A stretch of 64,000 nucleotides of DNA from contig JAJEKV010000024.1 of NCBI GenBank assembly GCA_021234155.1, positions 13,988,913-14,052,912 on the forward strand. Direction: 5' to 3'. Source of the DNA: Isoetes taiwanensis (Eukaryota > Streptophyta > Lycopodiopsida > Isoetales > Isoetaceae). The first letter of the stretch is position 1; each line of letters starts with the position of its first letter. The notes below the pieces were generated by a model, which saw only the letters and a program-made list of their open reading frames with translations, was not told where the DNA came from and did not search any database. This document shows, piece after piece, positions 45,301 through 57,493 of the stretch. A program made the translations under genes and the position numbers.

Positions 45301-46208
45301 AGTGTCTCTTTAATTTCTTTCTCCTCGGGTGTTTTCAGAATTTCCTTGTCCTCTATTTCTGGCCCCTTAGGAATTTTTGTGAAGAATTCATCTATTACCT
45401 TATCATCCATCTCATATTTACTGAACAGAGTTTGATATTCTTTGTGAAAGAATTCTTGTATCTCTTTTTAAGAGACCAGGGATTTCCCTTCTCCATCTGC
45501 AACCTATACAATTCCATTGTTCAAAATTCTGCTCTTAGCAGTCCTGAAAAGGAAGGCTAAACCTGCATCATCCATCTCGTTTATATACTTACATCTACTC
45601 CTAACAGTCAAACTTTTAGCCTCTGCTTCTTCTATTTTCTTAACTTTAATTTCCATTTCTGATTCCTTTTCCTGCCAAATTTTATTGTCTTTATCTTGGA
45701 ACAAAAGTTTCCTAATCTCCCTCATGGCTTCATAAATCTCCTGCTTTTCTTTTTTCTTCCTAAGATTCCACTCCTTGCCCCATTCTTTGACCCATGATTT
45801 GATCTTCTTAAGCTTATGGACAAAGGAATTCATGGATTCATGAGGGGGACCTTGGGAAGATAATTATAAGATTCTATGAAATCCTCACAAAAGGTTCTAC
45901 TCTGTAACATCCCTGTGTTAAACTTGAATGGAGTATTTGTGCCCCACTTCTGTGGAATTGCCATGTTCCCAAAAATTGAGGGAAATGATCCGAGATGGAA
46001 TTACCAACATCACATGAGGTAATTAGATTATCCCAATCCTCTAGATCAGCATTGCACAAATAAAATCTGTCTAAAAGATAGTATGTTCTTTGATCTCCCT
46101 TTCTCTTGGTGCTCCAAGAATACTGATATGAGGAGGATGGAGGGATGCAAATGAAATTTGACATCAATCCATCCCAAGCCAATCTTTCACCCTTAGACAT
46201 ATTCATCT
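42397..46208 (-). mobile_element. LINE-C (L1-type) inserted in the AT-rich repeat
   Basis: The 3' end is a T tract at 42401-42411. Minus-strand coding remnants run from an endonuclease end near 46200 down to a cysteine motif near 43070. The repeat array flanks both sides; an imperfect duplication around TTCAT-GCAATT may be the target duplication. The copy is 5'-truncated within the endonuclease domain. Confidence 0.85.
42592..42903 (-). CDS. Unassigned 103-codon frame at the 3' end of LINE-C
   Basis: The frame starts MGVADDSDSEESNLPRIEE and contains HNNLRHYFMNLYHKW and EAHVLLLLDF, a charged, helix-rich protein unlike an RT. It lies on the same strand, 3' of the LINE-C cysteine motif and upstream of the poly(A). 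It may be a captured exon, an extra ORF or chance. Unlike the RT region it is unbroken. Confidence 0.35.
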   Translation of the reverse strand: MGVADDSDSEESNLPRIEEEDIFIQLKQEMIHASAIKKILNGPEAWSHNNLRHYFMNLYHKWQQKREAHVLLLLDFTKCPVAKLDLLLNMFGMITMRDLIDAQ

Positions 46209-46212
46209 GCAA
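43065..46212 (-). pseudogene. LINE-C endonuclease-RT, broken
   Basis: From the 5' side: the endonuclease end (YSWSTKRKGDQRTYYLLDRFYL, then SISDHFP) at 45874-46212, a charged linker at 45504-45833, and RT finger (ITLIPKVGCPVNIGNWRSISL) at 45071-45286. Then motif A/B (LAYDTISWQFLEKAM, RRGVRQGCPLAPYLF) at 44457-44933, motif C (MQYADDTFVFSK) at 44140-44565, thumb and a terminal cysteine motif (CGEVESSNHVFQC) at 43065-43880. Frame changes between all blocks show it is inactive. Confidence 0.88.
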
Positions 46213-46512
46213 TTAACCACATTAACCTTAGGAATTGAGTGATGATCCACATTAAACGTAGGAATTGGATTCTCCACAAATGAATAATGAGCTTGAATTC
46301 ATTACTAAGTTCATTGAGTCTTAACCTTAGGAGTTGAGTGATGATCCACATTAACCTTAGGAATTGAATTCTCGACAAATGAATAATTAGCTTGAATTCA
46401 TTACTAGGTTCATTGAGTTTCGTGGGGAATTCTAGGTATTATGACTTCAATTGCTAGGTATTCAATTCCGCGAATTTGGTAGTTAGAATTCATAACAATT
46501 TTATGTGTGAAC
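46209..46512. repeat. AT-rich tandem repeat, right block
   Basis: Continuation of the array at 41672-42395, with CACATTAACCTTAGGAATTG and GAATGAATAATTAGC-like words. Confidence 0.78.
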
Positions 46513-46844
46513 CTAGGTATTCGAACCATAACCGGAAGTAGTTAATGCACACCAAGTTATCCACATTGACCTTAGTTATCTGGACCAGAATTAGAATTTG
46601 CATATAATATCCCGCAAGAATTTCCCAATAATTTGATAAAAACGTATGCGGGTTATGTCATATTTGACGAAAACATATGCACATGGGGTACGTCACAATG
46701 TATTCTTGACCTAAATTGGAATGCAACAAATTGAATTTGATATTTTTATTAGCCATTTGTGCAAGAGACAGTGGCACTAGTGTTGGTGGCAAAAATATGT
46801 CAAATGAAAAGGGATCTGATAAACAATTTAAGTGATATTAAATG

Positions 46845-46870
46845 TTTTTTTTTTTTTTTTTTTTTTTTTT
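46845..46870. repeat. T26 tract
   Basis: A run of 26 T followed by AAATACCC. It could be the poly(A) of a minus-strand retrocopy, but I recognise no body to its right. Confidence 0.6.
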
Positions 46871-47087
46871 AAATACCCTTTGGGTGATTTGGGATGCTTC
46901 ATCGTTTGAGATGCCTCTACCTTGATTGTCCTTTCATATCGGTTTTGATGTCTCTATACTCAATAGGGAATTTGTTTGCTTGCTAAGTTTGTTATTGTTT
47001 GAGGTATGGAATTGGGTATGTACCAGAATCATTTGTTTTGTGGTTTTGTGTTATAGCTTTGATAATAAGCCTTTGCTAGTGTTGACA

Positions 47088-47310
47088 TGAGTTTCGAAGA
47101 AGGTGAACAAAACAATATCAAGTAAGTATCGATCCCCCGCCATTGTTCTCTTGAAGCCTCAATAATTTATCTGAAATAGGATGTACGTAAAGCACCATGG
47201 AGGATAATGATAAAATTGTAGAAGGGGATGTAGCTGAGAGATATAGAAAGAAAGCACGACAGAGAGATAGAGAGCGCTATGCAAATTTGACTGAGGAGAT
47301 AGGGAGAGTA
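47088..47310 (+). pseudogene. Fragment of an unrecognised, highly basic host gene
   Basis: A possible exon MSFEEGEQNNIK ends at a GTAAGT donor near 47120. A second frame from 47197 reads MEDNDKIVEGDVAERYRKKARQRDRERYANL, with alternating Arg/Lys/Glu as in nuclear basic helices. The frame then runs into DNA that looks like the end of a gypsy LTR. No family is recognised. It may be a gene truncated by the retrotransposon. Confidence 0.35.
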
Positions 47311-47329
47311 TATTCTCTCAAACCTTATA

Positions 47330-50300
47330 GTATTTTGCAAACTTTAGTATACAGTATACAAAAACTTGTACATGCATACCCCACAAACGAGGATCGCTAT
47401 GTACGGTCCAGATCTTGGAATAAAGGGCAAATATGCCCATCTGACAGCTCTCGTTGCCCGGAGTAATCCCCCCTGTCATGAATATGCACCCAAACCAAAG
47501 GGGTTTTAAGGGGGATTTTAATTTAAATGTGTTAAATGCAATGGTTTGTGTTAATAATGTTAATGGTAGTTGTGTGTTGATTGTTATATTAAAAAGATTT
47601 TTGGGCCCTTTGTGATGCTCCCTGAACATATACGGTGCTCCGGACGTATACATACGGGGACTTCCCCCTCCCATGGCGACCAGCTCACCATGAGCAGGGC
47701 CCTCCGTCTAACTCGGACCATCCATAGAAAGATGCCCGGGTGAAGGACACGGAGGTGTCATTCGGCCCACGCCTTCAATGGGACTCCGATGTCGCGGAAG
47801 CATGAATACATGTTAGCATACAGCATAAATCATACATAAATAACCACCACGAAGGGTGGCACATCCATCCATGTACTAACGGTAAAGAGGATGCATCTAA
47901 TCCTAAGGAAAACGCCCCAAACCCCAGGTTCTACCCCGGCACAGACTCCTGTGAGGATGGACTGACGGCTCGGTCTCAAGAGATCAGCAGACAGAGGTAT
48001 AACCTGGCGTTGGCTGGCATATAACATCGGCTAGGGTTGTCCACTCCATCCGCCCCTCCTGTGCACACTTTGCAGATGAGCTGAATCAAGCTATGGCGCC
48101 ATTGTAGCCTTCCGGAGACGCAGTCCCCAGGTATCACCCTTAGGGACTACTCCCGGATTACATCTCCCCGGGTTCCGACGAGGCAGGTCAGGGAAGCGTC
48201 CCTTTCCAGAGTAGCAGTGATTCCATGGGCGAGCTAGAGAATACGTGCCGCATCAGCGACCCCCGCATCCGTACCCGACTTACTCCCCTAAATCTACACA
48301 AAGTACAGGGTGCGTCACAGCTGTACCCAGGGAGTGTCAGACCCATACCCGGCCTAGTTCACTGGCCAGCTATTAGGCCTAGCTCACTGTAGGAGTCCCC
48401 GTAGCCTTTTATGCTCAGACGAGACCCCACCCCACACTTCATCACCACGCTCCTTTTCTGGTGCTCAATCATGCCATAGAATCCACAGCTCGGTGGGTTC
48501 TTGTGCACAGGCCGCATCTAATGGGAATAATACAAGGCTCTATCTAGGAACATACTACAATACATGGGCTCAGAGGTCTCTACCCCCCGTAATCCCCCAT
48601 CTCCGGAGTGCTAACTAAGCAAAGAACTACTAAACCATCAACCAAAGCACATACAGAGACTAGAGATAAGAATACTCACCATATCAATCACAGGTAAACC
48701 ACAGAGAAAAACAGAGAGAGAACACACCACAGAGAGGCGCCATGCTATAGATCAACAAAGTAACCTACTGACTAACCGTCAAATCGGTCTTGGGCTGCTC
48801 CATCTCGACTAGTTGAAGGGTGCCTGGCTGCTGCTTCTCCTCCTCCATCTCCAACTGCTCCTAATTCGAATTGGGGCCCAAAAGCCCTAATTTGGGTGTC
48901 CCAATTGGAAACCCTGCCTTGCCCAATCGATTTGGGCCAGGTGGCATGTCATTAATTAACTAATTAGGTTAATTAAAACAAAAATACCCTTAATTAGGTT
49001 TTATTAATTTAGCATAGCTAAATTAATCCCTTTTAGGTCAACCCCCTAGGTTAACATACCCCATGGTGGCGTATCCCTACTACGTGACGTGTCAGTATAT
49101 TTATACATATACTGTATAAATACGTGGAACGTCACATTCTCCCCACCTTAGAAATGATGATGTCCTCAGCATAAAGACTGCTAGATGTTGGGAGCAAGTC
49201 TCCCCACCTTATAGAGAGCGGACGTATCAAGGTAGGTGATATTAAGGATACATATCAAGCTTTCTTGAAACATATTCAAGACACTATATGTTATACAAAA
49301 GTACCTGTACGTATTAATAATGACATGTAAATTTTAACATTACTTACACAGACTCGGTTAGTTTCACTTTATGACTTCGAGTTTTCAGCAACCCTGATAC
49401 ACATTTTATTTTAATATCATATAGACCGTCATAGTACAGAAAGTATTTTAACAAGACGATCATGAACAACTGTAGTCCATGCCAGAGATATCTTAAGGGA
49501 ATTAATTCGGATAGTAAAATTATATTTAGGGTAGGACTTAGCAAGTACAGTTACACAAGTAATATCTAGACAATAATGTTACATAGAGAAGGTGTTAGTT
49601 AACGTATAGAAGGATTAGACACGTGCTCTCATGCTCCCCCTGGGGTACTGCATTAGCTTTATAAATATATCATATAGAAGGTAGTGTTATGCTATCATTA
49701 CGATGACATTTAACTTAACAATAAAAGACATTAAAGTTTATAATACGTGTTGTCATGCGGAGTGCTGGCAATACATCTGCACCTTAATCTGTCTTAGATA
49801 TATAATAATTAAGTTGTGGTTGAAGGGACCACCCCCATAAGGAAATAGAAAAAATTAACTAAAAGGATTCCTATCATGCCTATGGTTCGCCATACATAGC
49901 GGCATAAGGAATGGCCATGTTCCTATTATCGCCGAGATGAACGCGGCCTATCATCTACATGCCCGTCTCACCTAGGATGCATCTACCCCACCAGGTCTCT
50001 GCATGATTCTTGCTGGACCAAGCCTTCATTGGCTAGTGTGCAGTCGGGGTTGATCGCATCGTTGATGGCGCGGCGCTGGAGTACCCGCTATTTAAGCTAT
50101 CTGAGCGGAGGCACTCGCGGAAGACTACTATTAGCCACCTATACTAAAACATGGCTTGGGACACTAATGATGATGCCTACACCTGGCCGAGACGGCATGA
50201 GCCATTAGCACAAGTGCTTTTCCTATCCATGAGTGGTGATGATGCCTACACCTACGTGACCTCCGGTCATGTGCACACGCAGTGCATGATGGCATAAGGA

Positions 50301-52760
50301 ACTTTTAAGATGATCCCATCATCGCCAACAATTACCTGCTTAAGATGTATGCATCTTAGATACAGGAGGATATATACGGTCTCCCCAGTTTATTGACTCA
50401 TGTGCTAAGGTTGGTGTATCCTAAATATATAATGCAGGGTGACATTCCCGGGAATACCAGACGCCCTCCACCCATCGAGGCTGTGTCGTCTAATTTGGAG
50501 ATGAGGTGGCCATTGCGTTGAATACATAGGTTCTCGACTGTAAAAGATTATGTGGTTGTCTTAAGGTATTCATTTAGTAGCCCTAGCTAAGATATTGACT
50601 AGGTATGATGGATGCACTTATCATGTAACATTTATCCCAATGATGCCACAAAGTTTACAAAATTACTTATGACAATCCTACCCGGCAAGGTGTAGGTTTA
50701 TACATGGTTAACAATTATCGTCGTAATGATTCCGTCTCAGCAAGGTGATCAAGCTCACCAAGTGGAAATACGTTGGACATGTGCTAACCGTCATGTATAA
50801 GTCTAGCTAACCATGCAGTTTTTCCATCCCACGCATTGAGGACTTCCTCAATTCCCAGGTGATAGCTCGTACAAGGCATGTACCAGAAATGCCTGACGAC
50901 CGTATCAGGCGTGATATCAGTTAAAGCCAATGCTACGTAATCTGTATGACCGTATGCACTTGGGAGCGTGCTAGAAGTTGATGGAGGTACCGGATACTCA
51001 ATCGGTTTGTTGAAGGTGTGTTGTTCTTTGATGTAGAGGTTGGCTTTCTTCACTAAGGTCCTGCTATTAGCGACGGTTTGATGACGTAGCTGACAACTTG
51101 ATGTCTCCTTGATCGCGTGACAAAAGTTTGAAAGAGACGCCTTCGAAAGAAAAAGATCCATGTTGAGTTCTTCATCTCGGCGTCTAAAGGATGACTGTGG
51201 ATTTTAATATTATCGCGCGAACTTCAGGGAAATCCCTATTATGGAGTCGGTCTCTTATGGATAGAGATGTCGCATCAATAGGCGAATTACTGATGTTATA
51301 CTCCGAAATATACATATTATATTAACAGTATATCACAATATACGCAAATTAAATGAAAAAAACATTATGTAGTTAAACACATTTATCCAATTGTAAATGA
51401 TACATACGCGCAAATGTAGATTATTTCTATTTGGTTACAGAGAGTGATACTCCCGACACTGGACACTGGAAGTTATTCCTTATGGTTTGGAAGTTCTTTG
51501 TATACGCCTATCGGGCTCGGCTTTTACTTGAGACTTCTTTTTATTATACCATGTTATAAGTTTGATTGACTATAATTCTCTTGCTTATTGCTTTATATTC
51601 TTAAATAAGTCATGTATTGTTACCCTCAGTAGTACAGATACTCATCAGATTTATATTTATATTTTTATTATTATTATTTTTTTATTATGTTATACCATAC
51701 AAACGTAGTCCTTTAGTCCTGACAACTGTTAATTCGCATATATACAGTGGATTATATGTGACATTGTTAGGTATATAGGCAAAGATTATTTAGACAGAGG
51801 GGTTCTTAGGTATTTATCATTTATATAATTCCTTTATAATGATAATCCGAGTTGCATTATTCCTTCTAAAGGTTTTATAACGCATAGTAATTATATTCGT
51901 CGATTTCATTATATGAACACTTCATGATTCTACACTTAATTATATATGGGTATCTTACATTTAGATGTGTATTCATTTCCGTCATTATTTACATCTATTT
52001 GTATTTATAGACATTAAACACACATCCAAACTCTCCTATAGTTTTTTTGTTCCATTTAGAGACATTAGTTACAGATACATGCATCCTATTTTATTACGGC
52101 ACCGATACGTCTCCCAGATTGTTCATATGCAACACCGTCAAGTTGATGTTGCCGATGGGGAGTTAGACAAAGGGTTTATCGGATGAGTGTCCGCCCGTGT
52201 TGTGGCCATGGGGCCTTCTTATGTCACGAAAGGGCAGTTGAGAATACCATGTCCTTGATGAAAGCATCAAAAATAGGCCTTTTGATGCTCTCTGAGTGTC
52301 TCATATGATGGTAGTGGTGCTGGTGGTAGATGTACGTGTGGAGTAGCCCTGAAAGTCGCTGGATTGATAGTCGAAGGTGCCTCCCTTGCTGACTTGGGGT
52401 GAGACGCACGCACCCTAGTCCGAAGATTACCGGGAAGTCCTTCAACGTACGGCTTTGAAGCTTGGCTTGTTGGAGGAGTGGGCATTCGAGACTCTACGTG
52501 GAGTATAGCGAGCCTTGAAAACTTGAAGAATTGTGTTGAATCTGCACCTAATGCCTATTATGCCATTAACTGCTGCGTATGTTGCCTACCAAGTACGAGC
52601 AGGACCGGTAAGGTGGCTGATCGCAAGTTCGGCGGTGGCTTCTTCAGTCATTGGATACGCTTCGGCAACCTCGCGAATCCGATGCAACCAAGATTCGGCA
52701 TCCATGCCGGAGAATGGGAGGAGCTTTCAGTTACTCCAAATATCTTTCATGGGTTGAGTA
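47330..52760 (-). mobile_element. Gutted Ty3/gypsy element (LTR plus remnants)
   Basis: At 49138-49180 the minus strand reads AEDIIISKVGRM-like codons followed by a stop, the typical end of a plant gypsy polyprotein. It is followed directly by TGTGACGTTCC, a plausible LTR start, so about 47330-49137 is probably its 3' LTR. At 52530-52757 a Gag-like frame appears (FSGMDAESWLHRIREVAEAY, ISHLTGPARTW), broken by a stop. The region between (49180-52260) has no recognisable protease, RT or integrase. The other LTR was not found. Confidence 0.5.
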
Positions 52761-52789
52761 TCGGATTCGGAAGAGTCGTTGGTGTGTGA

Positions 52790-54195
52790 GGAAGAGGTGG
52801 ATGTGACCACATGGCGTGGACGTTTAAGACGTTGAGAGTGCGTAGGCACACGAGAATCCGTAGGCGGAGGTGCGCATTGCTATCTATAGATGAGAAACTT
52901 GTATGAAACAAATCAAGAATAATTGAGCATACAGAATTAACATCCATAGGTAGAAGATCCTAACGGTGGTATGCGGAAACAAGATTATCGGAGTGACACA
53001 ATGGTAGTTTGGATAAGGAGAGTCGAAGTGAATGGTTTATCCAAAATTATAGGAAGTGCCCTGATGATTCTAGGTACTTAGCAAAGTAAAGAGCATGATA
53101 AAACATGATAATTTCAAAGCTAAGGAAAGGCGGAGTACGGATCATTAGGCAGAGGTCACCTAGTTGGAAGGTCACTGCGCGCACAAATTTGGGGGTGAGT
53201 TGCATACTGTGCGGGTATGATTATACGGGAAGTCTAGGTATGGCATAAGTTTGGTATAGAAGGGTATAAGAAATAACAATGCAAGGATCTATAAAGATGG
53301 TAAGACATAGAGATCAAATGACATATAGACTACTCATTATGTGTGGCTACGGAGGTGCAAAGGCTATGACTTTGACAAAGATTTAATAGATGGCTAATGA
53401 AAAATGATGGCAATTTTGATGATGGCATGGTAAAGAAAACGTGTGGAAAGAACTTCTGATAGAAGGGGTGACTTGGAAGGTGCCTGGGTGATATCAAGTT
53501 TTGGGACTCGCAAAAATCACTTGAGAGACGTAAGCTAAGCTATAGATGTAATGACAATCAAGAACTAGGATAATGGCCAGAAGATTTTGCTCAAACCACG
53601 TCGGGATAGCCTAGGGAGAGTTGACTAACACAATGGTTGGTTTCTATTAGATTGATATACTAGAATAATTGTAAGAGAACAACTAAAAGGAATTTCAGTA
53701 TGGTAGAATATCTTTGTGTAGAATTGGAACGAGTGAAGATGTACTGCAAGTTGAGATAACAGTAGGTAGAGTCATGTGGCGGTCCAAAGTGATACATGGA
53801 AGAAGCATCTAGCTAATTGAAGATTAAGGACAAGAATTTCTAGACTAGAATGGTTTACATTAGGAAAACAGAGCTACTACTGAATAGTAGAGAGATGGGT
53901 TATGATATCCATTGAATACGGAGAGGAGGCATTTCCGCATCGTAATGAATGGGGGTAGAATAAAAGGAGAAGGTTGCATTCTAGGTGTGCGTGGATAAGA
54001 TATTGGTTGTGTCCCACGATTACGAAGTTCCACGACGAGCATCTGTCGCGGCGGGGAAATGAGGAATTCGGTCTCCTTCCTCGAATCGCGGGTCCGTTCG
54101 CCACGTTACGGAGATTAACATCGAACTTGGCCATGTCGATGTAAGTGTTGTAAGGCGCTTGGCGAAGAAGATAAATGATAGTGCAATAGCAGTCG
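52790..54195. other. No supported gene
   Basis: No domain or long frame is seen. It may contain decayed element DNA upstream of the gypsy-like gag remnant. Confidence 0.4.
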
Positions 54196-54310
54196 GCGGA
54201 GGTCAGCTACGGCAAAAATGCTTGCTCCGGCGGTTATGGCGATTGCTTCGGCGGCTATGGCGAAAATGCTTACCCTGGCGATTATGGTGAAGAGGCTTGC
54301 TCCGATGGAG
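54196..54310. repeat. Short minisatellite
   Basis: Units of GGCGGTTATGGCGATTGCTT and GGCGGCTATGGCGAAAATGC type repeat about four times with variation. It would encode an Ala-rich peptide on either strand but shows no gene context. Confidence 0.65.
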
Positions 54311-54411
54311 TTGTTACCTTCCCAAGATGGGTTTACCAAAGGCAAGCCTTTAATTTAAATATGGAATAGATGCACTATAAATATTAGAAAAAGGGTTATA
54401 TATATTTAAGA

Positions 54412-54650
54412 AAGAAGTTGGCTTATTGGTAAAGGTGTTGGCTTGGGTGCAGAAGGTTAGGGGTTCAATCCCAGGATATACCTTTTGCTTAAAAGAATGT
54501 TTAACCAGACAAAACAGAATTTAGACGTGTATAGATAAAAGATAGAACAAATATATCTTACATAAAGAGTGTTGGCAAGATGGAAGGGGTGTTGTATTGG
54601 AGGTGGGATGTCATGGGTTCAAAATTGGACGTGTAAAAAAATGGCAAGAT
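54412..54650 (+). mobile_element. tRNA-like SINE, probably dimeric
   Basis: First unit: TTGGTAAAGGTG (A-box-like, 54426) and GGTTCAATCC (B box, 54462) with usual spacing. Second unit: TTGGCAAGATGGAAGG (about 54572) and GGGTTCAAAATTGG (54615). The two units align with each other over about 55 bases. A RNA polymerase III promoter layout is therefore likely. The sequence ends in a T tract at 54656. Confidence 0.6.
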
Positions 54651-54655
54651 TTTAC

Positions 54656-54778
54656 TTTTTTTTTTTTTTTTTTAAAGTAGGCGGAATTCGCGCTTTTAGG
54701 TCTGCGGGCAGGCCCTATCGCGACCTCTCCACAGGCGCCAGAAATCCATGGGTACCCGCCCGCCTATTAGGGTTTCAG

Positions 54779-54810
<32 letters not shown>
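54656..54810. other. Short GC-rich module between two T tracts
   Basis: T19 at 54656-54674 and T29 at 54782-54810 bracket about 107 bp containing GCGGGCAGGCCC and GGTACCCGCCCGCC. It could be a minus-strand retrocopy remnant with its own poly(A), next to the start of the repeat at 54811. Confidence 0.5.
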
Positions 54811-54812
<2 letters not shown>

Positions 54813-57198
54813 TGCAAGAAGTACCTTTTATTGAATCTTCTAAATCTTCACTCATAGTATGATGTCTTGGAAAAGAGCTACAATATAGACCTAGTTATTC
54901 CAGAAAATATACAATGGTCTAAGTTGTATTGCAAGGGCCGTTTAACTATTATGGAAACTACCACGTTTAATTGCATATGATTCTATAGTAGTGAATAAAA
55001 ATAAAACCCTAAAACGGTGCATTTAGTGAATGCGTGCTTGAATAGCGGTAAAGGCCGGTGGACCTTGCAGAAGATCTATGACAAGGATTCAGTAGCTGGG
55101 GTGCTTTTGGGTGCAAGCGCCCACATAATGGGCTATTTTTCTGATGAAAATGAGGCATCGGACTCGGATAATGATATACTTAATATTTCTGATTTGAAGA
55201 GGGATCTTGAAGCATATACAGTTCGTCTATCTAAGTCTGATCACAGAATGGATGCTAGAGGCAGTAGAGGAGGCTATGGGCAAAGAAGAGGCGGCTTTCA
55301 AAGGGACGATAGATATTATCAAAAAAGTCCCAGGCATTTCGGCAAAAGGCGCCAGGATGAATATCATGATGGACAAATAATCCAAGAAACTCAGGAGATT
55401 GATGGTGACCCAGACTTTGATCAGGTTTCATTTGGATTTACAAGCTTTAATAGGATTCTATAGTGGCATAGATTAATTTACAAAAGGTAGTTCCTGATTC
55501 CACATGATGAAAACTATGAAGCAGGTTTGCTCATAAAGATTCAGGTGAATGCTAGATGCATTAGGAATACGTCTGTAAGGATACAAATAGAGGTATATTG
55601 TCCAAATTTTATGACCATAATGGTGGCGGCTGATAGCTAATAGACTGAAGTTCACACTATACATTAGAAACAATGGCTTTTTGCTGCTCTAAAACACAAT
55701 AGAGTCCTATCCAGACTTCGATCAGATTACATAATAGATCTAGGTGTTGGATAGGTTGTTAAGGTCACATAAATAAATTCATTTGCTGATGGCCTGACTT
55801 CACATAAGAAAACTTGTGAGGCTTGTCTACTCATAAGGATTCTGACCAATGCGAGATGCATTAGAAATACATAAGGCTACATATGAATGGTTAAGTAAAA
55901 AAATCTTTTTTACATGTTTCAGCTGATAACCTGTTTACTATTTAACATGATGATAAGGTAAAGCTTACAAACAAGAATCAGGTTTGAGGATTTATGACAG
56001 GTTTGAAATTATGGATTATTCTATAGCAGTGATCCTTAGATATAATTACAAGCATGGGTTTCAGCTGAAATACCAATGTTAATCTCTGATTTCAGTATAT
56101 TCTTATAGTCAAGGCGTACTAATAGGGCAAAAGGAACAATGGGTAATCAGCGAAGAGCTGAAAACCCCAATGTACCTTTTGGCCCTTGCCCTGATACCAT
56201 TTTTTATGCTAACAGGGTATTGTTTGGCTGCAGGTACGGGGTTTTCTTCTCATTGTCTCTTTTGCTTTACAAGTGTGGTTTGGCTACAAGGATGGATCAA
56301 GTTTTGAAAAACAATGCAACTGGAGTTCTCATACAACACATTGATCAGTCCACAGAGCACGCGAACAGGGTTCTTTTTGGTTTTAAGTTTATAAAAGTGC
56401 AAGGTTGCTTATAATACATTATGAGGAATGATATAGACTATGAAGTAGGGTCTGTTTGATCGTATATGGATTACTGATGTTAAAAGGAAAAAGGATCTAT
56501 GAATATGTTTTATAGATGATTTACTCTCATATAGTGAAACTTAATATATGGAGATAAAAAGTGGCAGAAAATTGTACTGCAATTATATCTGGTTTCTGGA
56601 ATTATATCTGGTTTCTGCAATTATATCTGGTTTGCTAAAAGTTTTGTACATCCACACCCATTAATTGGATATAGTAAGATGACCATGAGGGGATAATATT
56701 ATTCCATTTAGACTTGACATATAGACTATAGTCAAAACCACAGGTTGAAAATCATAGGATTGAGATCACATTGATGGTTCAAAACTATTAATTCACATAC
56801 ATCTTAGAATGGTCTTCCTGCCTATAAGTATGTAGCTGGAGCAGAATAATAAAAGTTAAATAAAGCTACAAGTTTAGCTCTAGATAGTTAGGATAAGGTT
56901 CCAGAATAGCACTCGTTATAATACTCAAATTATCTCAGACCTTTAATGCAGATGTATTTATGATATAAGGTCTCTTTTTGGTCTTTAAATATGAAAGTAA
57001 ATGGTGTCTATTCCCTAATGATATTGGGTCTAAGACTTAAATTCTCTCATGTTTTGGAGATAATATTAATTGGGACATTGTGACTTTTTCATGTCTCTAG
57101 TCTGAAAATTACTGTCATATAAGCCCTAAAGGCAGTTACCATTTAACATAAAAGAATACATTAGTATGGGAACATCGAGATGATCTAGTAATACATGT
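54811..57198 (+). repeat. Long direct repeat, left copy
   Basis: It begins AGTGCAAGAAGTACC after a T29 tract. Reading the minus strand, AATAAAAGG lies close to that tract, so a minus-strand poly(A) origin is also possible. It contains the Gly/Arg-rich frame at 55017-55463 and a 91-codon frame at 56139-56414 of unknown meaning. Confidence 0.93.
55128..55424 (+). CDS. Gly/Arg-rich frame, candidate first exon of the upstream gene
   Basis: From the ATG at 55128 the frame reads MGYFSDENEASDSDND, an acidic start, then KRDLEAYTVRLSKSDHRMDARG and an RG-rich stretch (RGGYGQRRGGFQRDDRYY) like RNA-binding RGG boxes. The open frame starts further upstream at 55005 without ATG and stops at 55463. A donor-like CAG|GTTTCA at 55424/55425 is in phase 0 with an acceptor GTGCAG at 57493, so splicing would fuse it to the 57494-59062 frame. 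The fusion is inference. The second copy at 61816-62205 keeps the frame until a cluster of suspect differences. Confidence 0.45.
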
Positions 57199-57493
57199 AC
57201 ATGGTCTGATTATGAGAGGTAAAATGATACTATACTAGAAAGGCTCATGCTAGTAGTAGAGTGATAATACTGCCAAGGGATTGACTGAGGTAGATGTCTG
57301 GTCTAGGATTCTAGTTCAGGCTGGGTTTTTTTTAGATACTTCACTACATTGGAGACATCCGGTGTTGTCATTTACCTTCTCTCCTCTGGTTTGAGCGATT
57401 AAGTTATCCTAAGCTGCAACTTAGGAAGAGTTAAGTTTTAAAGTTTGATTATATCCATTGGACAACACGGCCTTTGGCATTTAATGCGTGCAG

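Noticed and set aside
47830-51161. Short frames in the gypsy-like remnant as host genes
   Set aside because: No domain, no consistent codon pattern, and the location is between an LTR-like region and a gag remnant.
55131-55160. CTGATGA word, as in the core of hammerhead ribozymes carried by Penelope-like elements
   Set aside because: No GAAA block with supporting stem II and no matching cleavage stem follows; the word is part of the open frame (FSDENE).
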